Of a stretch of DNA of 10,284 bases, positions 1 through 6,297 are shown piece after piece; position 1 is the first letter of the stretch, and every line of letters starts with the position of its first letter. Source of the DNA: CAZJYT01 sp964550325 (GTDB lineage: Bacteria; Patescibacteriota; Minisyncoccia; Minisyncoccales; CAZJYT01); NCBI GenBank assembly GCA_964550325.1, contig CAZJYT010000034.1, positions 1 to 10,284 of the forward strand, given 5' to 3'. Position numbers and translations under genes: made by a program. The notes below the pieces were generated by a model, which saw only the letters and a program-made list of their open reading frames with translations, did not search any database and was not told where the DNA came from.

Positions 1-151
1 TTTCAGCAGGGACTCTGTAAGGCTCGGCGAGGTATAGGAGCGCCTGGGAACAAACCTTCTTTTTCAGCACCTAAGGCGACTTCGTGCTCCCCGAGGCAAG
101 ATGCCTCAGCGAAAAAAATATTAAGAGTTGTTACTGAAGGGCAAAAATAGT
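1..151 (+). repeat. Left copy (5'-truncated by window edge) of a GC-rich structured repeat element
   Basis: Bases 1-109 are identical, without gaps, to 10134-10242. Bases 110-151 align without gaps to 10243-10284 with about 10 mismatches, and the block TTGTTACTGA (128-137) is conserved. The element is visibly richer in G+C than the genes around it. Only the 3' part is in the window; the 5' half of its stems would lie before base 1. The visible part holds the 3' arms of the helices seen in the right copy (GGCTCGGC near 21-28, TGCTCCCC at 85-92, CAAGATGCCTC at 97-107) and the small helix CGCCT/AGGCG. It ends about 20 nt before the start codon of the V/A-type A gene, a position that would suit a 5'-UTR regulator. 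The + strand as the RNA strand is inferred from this position and from G-U pairs in the right copy. Confidence 0.85.
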
Positions 152-163
152 AGAGATTAATCT

Positions 164-1909
164 ATGGAGAAAACAGGAAAAATAATAAAAATTTCTGGAC
201 CCTTAGTGGTAGCTGAAGGAGTTTCAGGAGCGAAGATGTTTGAGGTGGTTAAGGTATCTGAGAAAAGATTAATTGGTGAGGTAATTAATATTAAAGAAGA
301 TAAGGTGTTTATTCAGGTTTATGAGGACACCAGTGGTATTTCCTGTGGGGAGCCGGTTTTTCCTACTGGAGAACTATTATCTGTAGAATTGGGTCCTGGG
401 CTTTTGAATTCAATTTATGATGGAATTCAAAGACCCTTAAACCTCATTACCCAGAAGACAGGAGCTTTTATTGAGCGAGGAGTGGAGGTGCCAGCTTTAG
501 ATAGAGAGAGAAAATGGCACTTTAAACCCTTTTTATCTCCAGGAGAAAAAATAGAAAAGGGCGATATTTTGGGAGAAGTGAAGGAAGGAGAGTTTTCTCA
601 TAAAATTTTAGTCCCTCCATTTTTGGAGAAGGGAATTTTAAAAGAAATTAAAAAAGAAGGAGAATATTCTATTGAAGAGGAAATTTGCAAGGTGGAGACA
701 GAGAAGGGAATAATGAATTTAAAAATGTATCACAAGTGGCCCGTAAGAAGAAAAAGACCGGTAAAAAAAGAGATTGTTCCTGATGAGATTTTGGTGACAG
801 GCCAAAGAGTAATTGATAGTCTTTTTCCCTTGGTGAAGGGGGGAACAGCTTGCGTTCCAGGACCTTTTGGAGCGGGGAAAACAGTAGTTCAGCATCAATT
901 GGCGAAATGGGCAGATGCAGATATCATTATTTTTATTGGTTGTGGTGAGAGAGGAAATGAAATGGCAGATGTTTTAATTGAGTTTTCAAAATTAAAAGAT
1001 CCTCGCACCAAAAGATTTCTTTTAGAAAGAAGCGTTCTCATTGCCAATACTTCTAATATGCCTGTAGCTGCCAGAGAGGCTTCTATTTATACTGGTATTA
1101 CTATTGCCGAATATTTTAGAGATATGGGTTATGATGTTGCTTTAATGGCAGATTCTACTTCAAGATGGGCTGAGGCCTTGAGGGAAATTTCTGGTAGAAT
1201 GGAGGAAATGCCAGGAGAAGAAGGATATCCTTCTTATTTAGCTTCAAGAACCTCTGCCTTTTATGAAAGGGCAGGGAAAATGGTTTGTTTGGGAAAAGAT
1301 GAAAGAAAAGGTTCAGTATCTGTCATTGGAGCAGTTTCTCCTCCCGGAGGGGATTTCTCAGAGCCGGTCACCCAGTCTACCTTAAGGGTGACAAAGGTTT
1401 TCTGGGGGTTAGATGATAGTTTAGCCAACAGACGCCATTTTCCTGCCATCAATTGGTTAAATTCTTATTCTCTTTATCGGCTGAGGGTAGGGGAGATTTT
1501 GGCAAAAAAAATTAATCCTGAATTTCCAAAATTAATAAATTTAGCCCAAAAAACCCTTCAAGAAGAGGCAAAATTACAAGAAATTGTGAGTTTGGTAGGA
1601 AAAGAAGGACTTTCTGAAAAAGATAAACTGCTCTTAGAAATAGCAAAATCAATCAGAGAAGATTTTTTAATCCAAAATGCTTTTGACGAGATAGATACTT
1701 TCTCGAGTTTACAAAAGCAATATCTTATTTTGAAAACCATCTTTACTTTTGAAAAGAAAGCTAAAGAATTAATAGAGGTAGGAAAAAAATTAGAAGAGAT
1801 TGATAAGGAAGGGAAAATAAAAGAGAAAATTGGAAGATTAAAATATATCCCAGAGGAGAAATTAAAAGAAATTGAGGAAGTAATAAAAGAAATTGAAGAA
1901 ACCCTCTAA
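164..1909 (+). CDS. atpA (ntpA): V/A-type ATP synthase/ATPase catalytic subunit A
   Basis: This is the catalytic A subunit of a V/A-type rotary ATPase, the nucleotide-hydrolysing or -synthesising subunit of the A3B3 head. The 581 aa match the usual family length (about 580-590). Residues 1-70 form the N-terminal beta barrel. Residues of about 110-200 hold the extra 'non-homologous' domain that separates A from F-type beta. The Walker A motif GPFGAGKT is at 233-240 (K239). The catalytic glutamate lies in GERGNE (261-266). The signatures SNMPVAAREASIYTGITIAE and MADSTSRWAEALREISGR follow at about 297-345. The ATG at 164 starts the family's typical N-terminus (GKIIKISGPLVVAEG). It has no clear Shine-Dalgarno sequence and lies just after the left repeat element, so it may be controlled by that element. 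The B gene begins one base after its stop codon. Confidence 0.97.
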   Translation: MEKTGKIIKISGPLVVAEGVSGAKMFEVVKVSEKRLIGEVINIKEDKVFIQVYEDTSGISCGEPVFPTGELLSVELGPGLLNSIYDGIQRPLNLITQKTGAFIERGVEVPALDRERKWHFKPFLSPGEKIEKGDILGEVKEGEFSHKILVPPFLEKGILKEIKKEGEYSIEEEICKVETEKGIMNLKMYHKWPVRRKRPVKKEIVPDEILVTGQRVIDSLFPLVKGGTACVPGPFGAGKTVVQHQLAKWADADIIIFIGCGERGNEMADVLIEFSKLKDPRTKRFLLERSVLIANTSNMPVAAREASIYTGITIAEYFRDMGYDVALMADSTSRWAEALREISGRMEEMPGEEGYPSYLASRTSAFYERAGKMVCLGKDERKGSVSVIGAVSPPGGDFSEPVTQSTLRVTKVFWGLDDSLANRRHFPAINWLNSYSLYRLRVGEILAKKINPEFPKLINLAQKTLQEEAKLQEIVSLVGKEGLSEKDKLLLEIAKSIREDFLIQNAFDEIDTFSSLQKQYLILKTIFTFEKKAKELIEVGKKLEEIDKEGKIKEKIGRLKYIPEEKLKEIEEVIKEIEETL

Positions 1910-1910
1910 T

Positions 1911-3296
1911 ATGCAAAAAGAATATAAGACAATAAAAGAGATAAAAGGACCCCTTTTGTTTGTGGAAGGGGTAAAAGGAGCCAAATATCAAGAATTGGTT
2001 GAGGTAGTGATGGAAAATGGAGAAAAGAGATTGGGACAGGTAATAGAGGCGAGCGAAGAAATGACTATTCTCCAAATGTTTGAGGAAACAAGGGGTTTGA
2101 AGGTTGAAAACTCAAAGGCAATATTTTTGGGAAAGACACTCACGATTGGAGTTTCCTCTCAAATGTTAGGAAGGATATTTAACGGAAGCGGAAAACCCAT
2201 TGATGAGGGTCCAGAAGTGATTCCCGAAAAAGAATTAGACATTAATGGAGCTCCTTTAAATCCCTATAGCAGGGCTTATCCTGAAGATTTTATCCAAACG
2301 GGAATTTCTGCTATTGATGGATTGAATACCTTAGTGAGAGGGCAAAAGCTTCCTATTTTCTCAGGGGCAGGCCTTCCCCATAATGAGTTAACGGCCCAAA
2401 TTGTAAGACAAGCGAAAGTGAGAAGAAGTGGTGAGAAATTTGCCGTAATTTTCGGAGCAATTGGAATTACCTTTGAGGAAGCTAACTTTTTCATTAAAAG
2501 CTTTAAGGAAGCGGGGGTTTTGGGGAGGACAGTTCTTTTTATTAATTTAGCTGACGATCCGGTAATTGAAAGGATTGCTCTTCCAAGAATTGCCCTTACT
2601 ACTGCTGAATTCTTAGCCTTTGAGAAAGGACTTCATATTTTGGTGATTTTAACTGATATGACAATGTATTGTGAGGCATTAAGGGAGATTTCTGGAGCAA
2701 GGAAAGAAATTCCCGGAAGAAGAGGATATCCCGGCTACTTATATACAGATTTGGCAACAATTTATGAAAGGGCAGGAAAAATAAAAGGAAAAGAAGGTTC
2801 TATTACTCAGATTCCCGTTCTCACTATGCCAGAAGATGATAAAACCCATCCCATTCCAGATTTGACAGGATACATCACTGAAGGTCAAATTATGCTTTCT
2901 CGGGAACTTCACCAAAAAGGAATTTATCCTCCCATTGATGTTTTGACCTCGCTTTCCAGATTAAAAGATAAGGGAATAGGGGAGGGAAAAACAAGAGAAG
3001 ACCATTCCGGGGTTTTAAATCAGCTCTTTTCCTCTTATGCTAAAGGAAAAGAGGTGAGCGATTTGGCAACTATCTTAGGAGAGGCTTCTTTAACTGAGAT
3101 CGATAAAAAATATCTAAAATTTGCTCAATTATTTGAAGAAAAATTCCTCAAGCAGGGAAAGAGAGAAGATAGAACCATAGAGGAAACCTTGGATATTGGC
3201 TGGCAACTACTTTCTCTTTTACCTACAGCTGAATTGAAAAGAGTGAAGAAAGAGCATATTGAAAAATACAGAAAAAATTATGTTATTGAAGGTTAA
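1911..3296 (+). CDS. atpB (ntpB): V/A-type ATP synthase/ATPase non-catalytic subunit B
   Basis: This is the regulatory B subunit that alternates with A in the A3B3 hexamer and completes the catalytic sites at the A-B interfaces. The protein is 461 aa from the ATG at 1911, a normal length. An upstream in-frame TTG at 1893 would overlap the A gene and add six residues; the ATG gives the canonical N-terminus (YKTIKEIKGPLLFVEGVKGA). As expected for B, the Walker A motif is absent and replaced by SGAGLPHNELTAQI (151-164). Other B signatures are LTDMTMYCEALREISGA (247-263), PGRRGYPGYLYTDLATIYER (268-287) and SLSRLKDKGIGEGKTREDH (347-365), which contains the interface arginine R350. It begins one base after A and overlaps D by 17 bp, so the genes are translationally linked. 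Confidence 0.97.
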   Translation: MQKEYKTIKEIKGPLLFVEGVKGAKYQELVEVVMENGEKRLGQVIEASEEMTILQMFEETRGLKVENSKAIFLGKTLTIGVSSQMLGRIFNGSGKPIDEGPEVIPEKELDINGAPLNPYSRAYPEDFIQTGISAIDGLNTLVRGQKLPIFSGAGLPHNELTAQIVRQAKVRRSGEKFAVIFGAIGITFEEANFFIKSFKEAGVLGRTVLFINLADDPVIERIALPRIALTTAEFLAFEKGLHILVILTDMTMYCEALREISGARKEIPGRRGYPGYLYTDLATIYERAGKIKGKEGSITQIPVLTMPEDDKTHPIPDLTGYITEGQIMLSRELHQKGIYPPIDVLTSLSRLKDKGIGEGKTREDHSGVLNQLFSSYAKGKEVSDLATILGEASLTEIDKKYLKFAQLFEEKFLKQGKREDRTIEETLDIGWQLLSLLPTAELKRVKKEHIEKYRKNYVIEG

Positions 3297-3894
3297 TCCC
3301 ACCAGAATAGAACTCATTAGGCTGAAGAGAAAGCTTAAAGTAGTAACTCAGGGTTATAAACTCTTAAAGAAAAAGAGGGATGGGTTAATGCGAGAATTTT
3401 TGAAAGTAGTAAAAGAACTAAAAGTTCAGAGAGAGAAGATAAAAAAAGAGCTCTCTTTAAATTTTAAAAATTTTATTTTTACTCGGGCTTCTCTTAGAAA
3501 TAAAGAAATTGAGGAAATATTTGCTGTCCCGACAAAAGAAATCTGGATAGAAACAAAAAGTCAAATCATAATGGGGGTGAAAGTGCCCATTTTAGAGCTA
3601 AAAGAAAAGGGAGATTTTTTAAATTATGGTTTATTTTCAAGCAGTGTAAACTTAGATTTGGGACTAAAGGGAATGGAAAAGATAATAAAGGATTTAGTAA
3701 ACTTAGCTCAACTTCAAAAAACAGCTTTTAATTTAGCTTTTGAATTGGAAAAAACAAGGAGAAGGGTAAATGCTTTAGAATACATTCATCTTCCGAAATT
3801 AAAATCTACCATAAAGTATATCTCCAACAAATTAGAGGAAAGAGAAAGATTTGAGAATATTGTCCTAATGAAAACCAAAGAATTGGTATCTTAA
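3280..3894 (+). CDS. atpD (ntpD): V/A-type ATP synthase/ATPase central stalk subunit D
   Basis: Subunit D is the coiled-coil rotor shaft of V/A-type ATPases, equivalent in role to F-type gamma. The protein is 204 aa from the ATG at 3280. A TTG at 3259 would add seven residues inside B, but the family N-terminus (VNPTRIELIRLKRKLK) starts right after the chosen ATG. Two long charged amphipathic helices flank a middle domain: about residues 5-60 and 140-195. The C-terminal helix carries the D signature KTRRRVNALEYIHLPKLKST (158-177). It overlaps the end of B by 17 bp. It is the last V/A-type gene here; 332 bp of non-coding DNA separate it from the F-type operon. No I, K/L, E, C or F subunit of this enzyme is in the window. 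Confidence 0.95.
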   Translation: MLLKVNPTRIELIRLKRKLKVVTQGYKLLKKKRDGLMREFLKVVKELKVQREKIKKELSLNFKNFIFTRASLRNKEIEEIFAVPTKEIWIETKSQIIMGVKVPILELKEKGDFLNYGLFSSSVNLDLGLKGMEKIIKDLVNLAQLQKTAFNLAFELEKTRRRVNALEYIHLPKLKSTIKYISNKLEERERFENIVLMKTKELVS

Positions 3895-3934
3895 ACAAGC
3901 GTCAATCTGACAGGGATCCGAGCTTTGTTAAATT

Positions 3935-4087
3935 ATAAATTCAAAATTACATCTAAATTTTTAATTCTTAATTTTTGATTTTTAATCAATTTTTAATTTT
4001 TAAACATTTTTAAAATTAAAAAATAAGAATTGAATAAAAATTAAGAAATAAAAATTAAAAAATTGTTTTTAGATTTTTGAATTTTAT
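3935..4087. repeat. Long imperfect AT-only inverted repeat between V/A-type and F-type operons
   Basis: This tract is almost pure A/T. Its left half (about 3935-4008) is an imperfect reverse complement of its right half (about 4010-4087). Matching pieces include ATAAATTC near 3935 with GAATTTTAT at 4079-4087, and CTTAATTTTT at 3967-3976 with AAAAATTAAG at 4036-4045. Small indels interrupt the pairing. It contains no gene. It could be a degenerate MITE-like element or simply low-complexity sequence; AT-only DNA makes chance complementarity common, so the arm limits are approximate. Confidence 0.5.
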
Positions 4088-4102
4088 TTGGAATTTTGCC
4101 TG

Positions 4103-4132
4103 CCCCGTTAGAGATTGGATTCTCTAACGGGG
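4103..4132. terminator. Perfect 12-bp GC-topped hairpin, possible terminator or palindromic repeat unit
   Basis: CCCCGTTAGAGA (4103-4114) and TCTCTAACGGGG (4121-4132) pair perfectly around the 6-nt loop TTGGAT. The hairpin lies 208 bp after the V/A-type D stop and 24 bp before the F-type promoter, a sensible place to separate the two transcripts. Only three T residues follow on the + strand (TTTAGG), so it is a poor intrinsic terminator by the usual rule. A dispersed palindrome is an equally good reading. Confidence 0.45.
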
Positions 4133-4153
4133 TTTAGGATTTAGGATTTCGGA
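4133..4153. repeat. Tandem heptamer TTTAGGA x3
   Basis: Three adjacent heptamers read TTTAGGA (4133-4139), TTTAGGA (4140-4146) and TTTCGGA (4147-4153, one mismatch). They lie directly between the 12-bp hairpin and the -35 box of the F-type promoter. They could be a small tandem repeat of no function or operator-like half sites; nothing in the sequence decides this. Confidence 0.5.
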
Positions 4154-4155
4154 TG

Positions 4156-4185
4156 TTGACAAAGCCATTTTTAAAATTTTATAAT
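4156..4185 (+). promoter_or_regulatory. Sigma70-type promoter of the F-type ATP synthase operon
   Basis: TTGACA (4156-4161) and TATAAT (4180-4185) both match consensus exactly and are separated by 18 bp, close to the optimum of 17. Transcription would start near 4192, giving a leader of about 35 nt before the subunit a start codon at 4227. The surrounding DNA is AT-rich, which makes chance TATAAT common, but the paired consensus boxes at an operon head make this a strong candidate. Confidence 0.75.
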
Positions 4186-4226
4186 TAAATCTCTTGTCTT
4201 TGGCTAATTAATAAATTTTTTATCAG

Positions 4227-4940
4227 ATGCATGTTCCAGAGATTACAATTTCAGGAGAAAAAATTTTAGAGATTCCTGGCTTACAGGTTACAAACACATT
4301 TTTTTTAACCTTTTTAATAGAAATTTCTATCTTTCTCTTTTTTTATCTTAGCTTTAGAAATAAAAAATTCATTCCTCAAAAAATCCAAAATTTTTCTGAA
4401 TGGATTTTGGAGACCATTTTTAATTTTATAGATTCAATCACCAAAGATAAAAGTAAAACAAAAGAAATTTTTCCAATAGGAGCTACTCTCTTTATTCTAA
4501 TTTTTTGTTGTAATATAATTGAACTATCCCCGGGTATTGGAGTTTTTCATTTCCTTAGAGCCCCTACCTCTGATTTAAATCTTACACTTGCCCTATCTAC
4601 CTTCTCAATGATTTTCGTAAATTTTTTGGCAGCTAAAAAGTTAGGCTTTTTTAAATATTTAAAGAGATTTTTAAATCTAAAAAATCCTATTACCCTCTTT
4701 ATTGGAATTTTGGAAGGAATAAGTGAGATTACCAAAGTTTTCTCTCTTGCCTTCCGACTTTTTGGGAATTTGTTTGCGGGAGAGGTCCTTTTAATTATTG
4801 TTTCTTTTTTGATGGCTTATATTGCTCCTCTCCCTTTTTTGGGAATAGAAATTTTGGTGGGTTTTGTTCAGGCTCTTATTTTTTCTTCTTTGGTAGTCAT
4901 TTTTTATGCTACTGCTGTAACACATTGCCATGAAGGATAA
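4227..4940 (+). CDS. atpB: F-type ATP synthase subunit a (Fo)
   Basis: Subunit a forms the two aqueous half-channels and the static face of the proton path against the c-ring in the membrane. The 237 aa have about five to six hydrophobic segments. The essential arginine is R177 in SLAFRLFGN (173-181), matching E. coli R210 in its MRLFGN context. The conserved periplasmic/cytoplasmic loop motif RAPTSDLNLTLAL is at 111-123, and the last helix carries VQALIFSSLVVIFYA (214-228). No Shine-Dalgarno sequence precedes the ATG. It is the first gene after the promoter. Its end abuts the AtpZ-like gene. Confidence 0.96.
   Translation: MHVPEITISGEKILEIPGLQVTNTFFLTFLIEISIFLFFYLSFRNKKFIPQKIQNFSEWILETIFNFIDSITKDKSKTKEIFPIGATLFILIFCCNIIELSPGIGVFHFLRAPTSDLNLTLALSTFSMIFVNFLAAKKLGFFKYLKRFLNLKNPITLFIGILEGISEITKVFSLAFRLFGNLFAGEVLLIIVSFLMAYIAPLPFLGIEILVGFVQALIFSSLVVIFYATAVTHCHEG
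4932..4937 (+). promoter_or_regulatory. Ribosome binding site deciding the AtpZ-like start
   Basis: GAAGGA lies inside the last codons of subunit a, four bases before the ATG at 4942. It is the only good Shine-Dalgarno-like match before a start codon in the operon. It favours the ATG at 4942 over the ATG at 4930, which has none. Confidence 0.5.
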
Positions 4941-4941
4941 A

Positions 4942-5181
4942 ATGAAAGAAAAATTTAATTTTTTTCACGCCCTTTCTTTAGGTTCTGTTTTTGGTTTTTC
5001 CATTGCCATTCCTTTGGTTTTATTTTTACTTTTTGGATTGTGGTTAGATAAAAAAGCCCACACCTTTCCTTTGTTTTTAATCTTTTTCATTTTTTTAAGC
5101 TTTTTGAGTGTCTTTTTTGAGCTTTGTTATTTGATACTCCCATTTTTGGAGAAAAGGTCAAAAAGAAAAATAATAAATTAA
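4942..5181 (+). CDS. AtpZ/AtpI-like small membrane protein (ATPase_gene1 family)
   Basis: This is a 79-aa protein with two predicted transmembrane helices (about residues 11-33 and 42-66), a short charged N-terminus and a basic C-terminal tail. The pattern GLWLDKKAHTFP (32-43) between the helices matches the G-x-W-x-D...T-x-P turn of AtpZ/AtpQ-type proteins encoded in F-type ATPase operons. Such proteins have been linked to assembly or stability of Fo and to Mg2+/Ca2+ supply; the role here is inferred from family and context. The start at 4942 is preferred because of the GAAGGA ahead of it; an ATG at 4930 would overlap subunit a by 11 bp and add four residues. Its place between a and c is unusual, since it normally precedes a. 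Confidence 0.75.
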   Translation: MKEKFNFFHALSLGSVFGFSIAIPLVLFLLFGLWLDKKAHTFPLFLIFFIFLSFLSVFFELCYLILPFLEKRSKRKIIN

Positions 5182-5186
5182 AAAAT

Positions 5187-5414
5187 ATGGATATTGAGAT
5201 TGTTAAAAATATAGTAGCTGGTCTTACAATTTCTATTGGGGCAATGATACCTGCCTTGGCAATTGGTCTCATAGGAAGAGAGGCGATGAGAGCAATAGGT
5301 AGAAATCCAGAAGCTGCAACTAAAATTCAGACAGGAATGATATTGGCGATTGCCTTTGCTGAGGCTATAGGAATCTACGCCTTGGTAGTAGCTTTAGTGA
5401 TTAAATTTGTTTAA
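5187..5414 (+). CDS. atpE: F-type ATP synthase subunit c (Fo rotor ring)
   Basis: Subunit c is the hairpin proteolipid whose ring carries ions across the membrane. From the ATG at 5187 the protein is 75 aa, the normal size; an upstream frame extension to 5124 would overlap the AtpZ-like gene with a charged, non-family N-terminus and is rejected. There are two hydrophobic helices (about 8-34 and 48-74) joined by the polar loop GRNPEA (38-43), the R-x-P loop that contacts the central stalk. The essential carboxylate is E59 in FAEAIGIYAL (57-66). Of the Na+ ligands known from Ilyobacter-type rings, the helix-1 Gln is replaced by I26 and the residue after the Glu is Ala, so proton coupling is predicted. 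Tyr64 is kept. Confidence 0.95.
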   Translation: MDIEIVKNIVAGLTISIGAMIPALAIGLIGREAMRAIGRNPEAATKIQTGMILAIAFAEAIGIYALVVALVIKFV

Positions 5415-5420
5415 TATTTT

Positions 5421-5927
5421 ATGGAAAAAATTGGAATTGACTGGAAAATTTTTTTGGGTCAAATTATAAACTTTGCCATTTTGTTATACCTCTTAAAAAG
5501 GTTTGTTTATAATCCCTTTTTGTCTCTTTTGGAAGAGAGAAGAAGAAAGATTAAAGAAGGAATTGAAAATTCCCAGAAAGCAGAAGAAAAGATAAAAAAA
5601 ATAAAGAATCTAAGGGAAGAGATTTTAGAGAATGCCAAAAAAAAAGCTATTCAAATAGTTGAAAAGGCTGAAGAGAGAGGAAAAGAGAAATTAGAAGAAA
5701 TCATCCTTGAAGGAGAAAAGGAAAGAGAAAGGAGAATTAAAGAAGCAATAAGGGAAGCCAATGAAAAGAAAAAAGAGGCCCAAAAAGAGATAAAAAGAGA
5801 GGCTATAGGAATAGGTTTAGCATTAGCTGAGGAAGTTTTGAAAGAAAAGTTCAGCGTAGAAAAAGATAAAGATTTAATTGAAAGATTTTTAATGAGATTT
5901 CAAAAACAATATGGTAAATCAAGCTGA
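5421..5927 (+). CDS. atpF: F-type ATP synthase subunit b (peripheral stalk)
   Basis: Subunit b anchors the peripheral stalk in the membrane and holds the alpha3-beta3 head still. The 168 aa show one N-terminal transmembrane helix (about 9-28, in IDWKIFLGQIINFAILLYLL). The conserved junction RFVYNPFLSLLEERR (27-41) follows, then an unbroken, highly charged Lys/Glu-rich coiled coil of about 45-145. The C-terminus resembles the delta-binding end (GIGLALAEEVLKEKFS). The length is normal, and only one b gene is present, so a b2 homodimer is expected. It begins six bases after c and overlaps delta by 17 bp. Confidence 0.95.
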   Translation: MEKIGIDWKIFLGQIINFAILLYLLKRFVYNPFLSLLEERRRKIKEGIENSQKAEEKIKKIKNLREEILENAKKKAIQIVEKAEERGKEKLEEIILEGEKERERRIKEAIREANEKKKEAQKEIKREAIGIGLALAEEVLKEKFSVEKDKDLIERFLMRFQKQYGKSS

Positions 5928-6297
5928 AAAATGGGGAAAGATTTTATATGAATTAACAAGGGGGAAAGAAGATAGAGAGAAAGAAAGGATAATAAAAAAG
6001 ATGATAGAGATTTTAAGGACAAAAAGGAGGCTTTACCTTTTACCCCGGATTTTAGAGAGCTATCAGAGATATTTGAAAAGAAAGAAGGGAATTTTGATTT
6101 TTGCCAGAGAATTGGATAAAGGAATTTTAGAAAAAATTAAAAGGAGTTTTTCTGAGATTTTAAAAGAGAGCAAAATCTTAGAAATTAAAATAGATAAAAA
6201 TATAATCGGAGGATTTATTTTAAAGACCCAAAATTTTCTCATAGATGCTTCTTTAAGAGGTATCTTTAAAAAGATTAAAGAAAAATATGGATATTAG
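5911..6297 (+). CDS. atpH: F-type ATP synthase subunit delta, short form
   Basis: Delta (the OSCP equivalent) sits on top of the F1 head and joins it to subunit b. This protein is 128 aa, against about 175-185 in most bacteria. The N-terminus (AEKWGKILYEL, 5-15) and the C-terminal signature (IDKNIIGGFILKTQNFLIDA, 94-113, then SLRGIF) are both recognisable, so the missing length is internal, in the N-terminal helical domain. The frame is intact and enclosed by overlaps with b (17 bp) and alpha (11 bp), so this is a compact gene and not a truncated one. Short deltas of this kind occur in some candidate-phylum bacteria (from memory). Assignment is by C-terminal motif plus operon position. Confidence 0.88.
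   Translation: MVNQAEKWGKILYELTRGKEDREKERIIKKMIEILRTKRRLYLLPRILESYQRYLKRKKGILIFARELDKGILEKIKRSFSEILKESKILEIKIDKNIIGGFILKTQNFLIDASLRGIFKKIKEKYGY

Noticed and set aside
1..109. Identity of the repeat as a tRNA, tmRNA, 5S or SRP RNA, cobalamin, glmS, T-box or M-box element.
   Set aside because: None of the hallmark motifs of these RNAs that I can recall is present. Short look-alikes (AGCGCCTGGGAAC resembling glmS, GGTATAGGAGC resembling reversed M-box) lack the rest of the fold.
3894..3929. Terminator hairpin right after subunit D (AACAAGC with GCTTTGTT).
   Set aside because: The stem is short with a one-base bulge, the loop is over 20 nt, and no T-run follows.
5124..5186. N-terminal extension of subunit c.
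   Set aside because: These 21 codons overlap the AtpZ-like gene, encode a charged sequence foreign to c subunits, and precede an ATG that gives the normal c length.
5911..6297. Delta as a frameshifted pseudogene.
   Set aside because: The C-terminal signature is intact in the same frame as the N-terminus, and both ends overlap neighbouring genes in the usual way.
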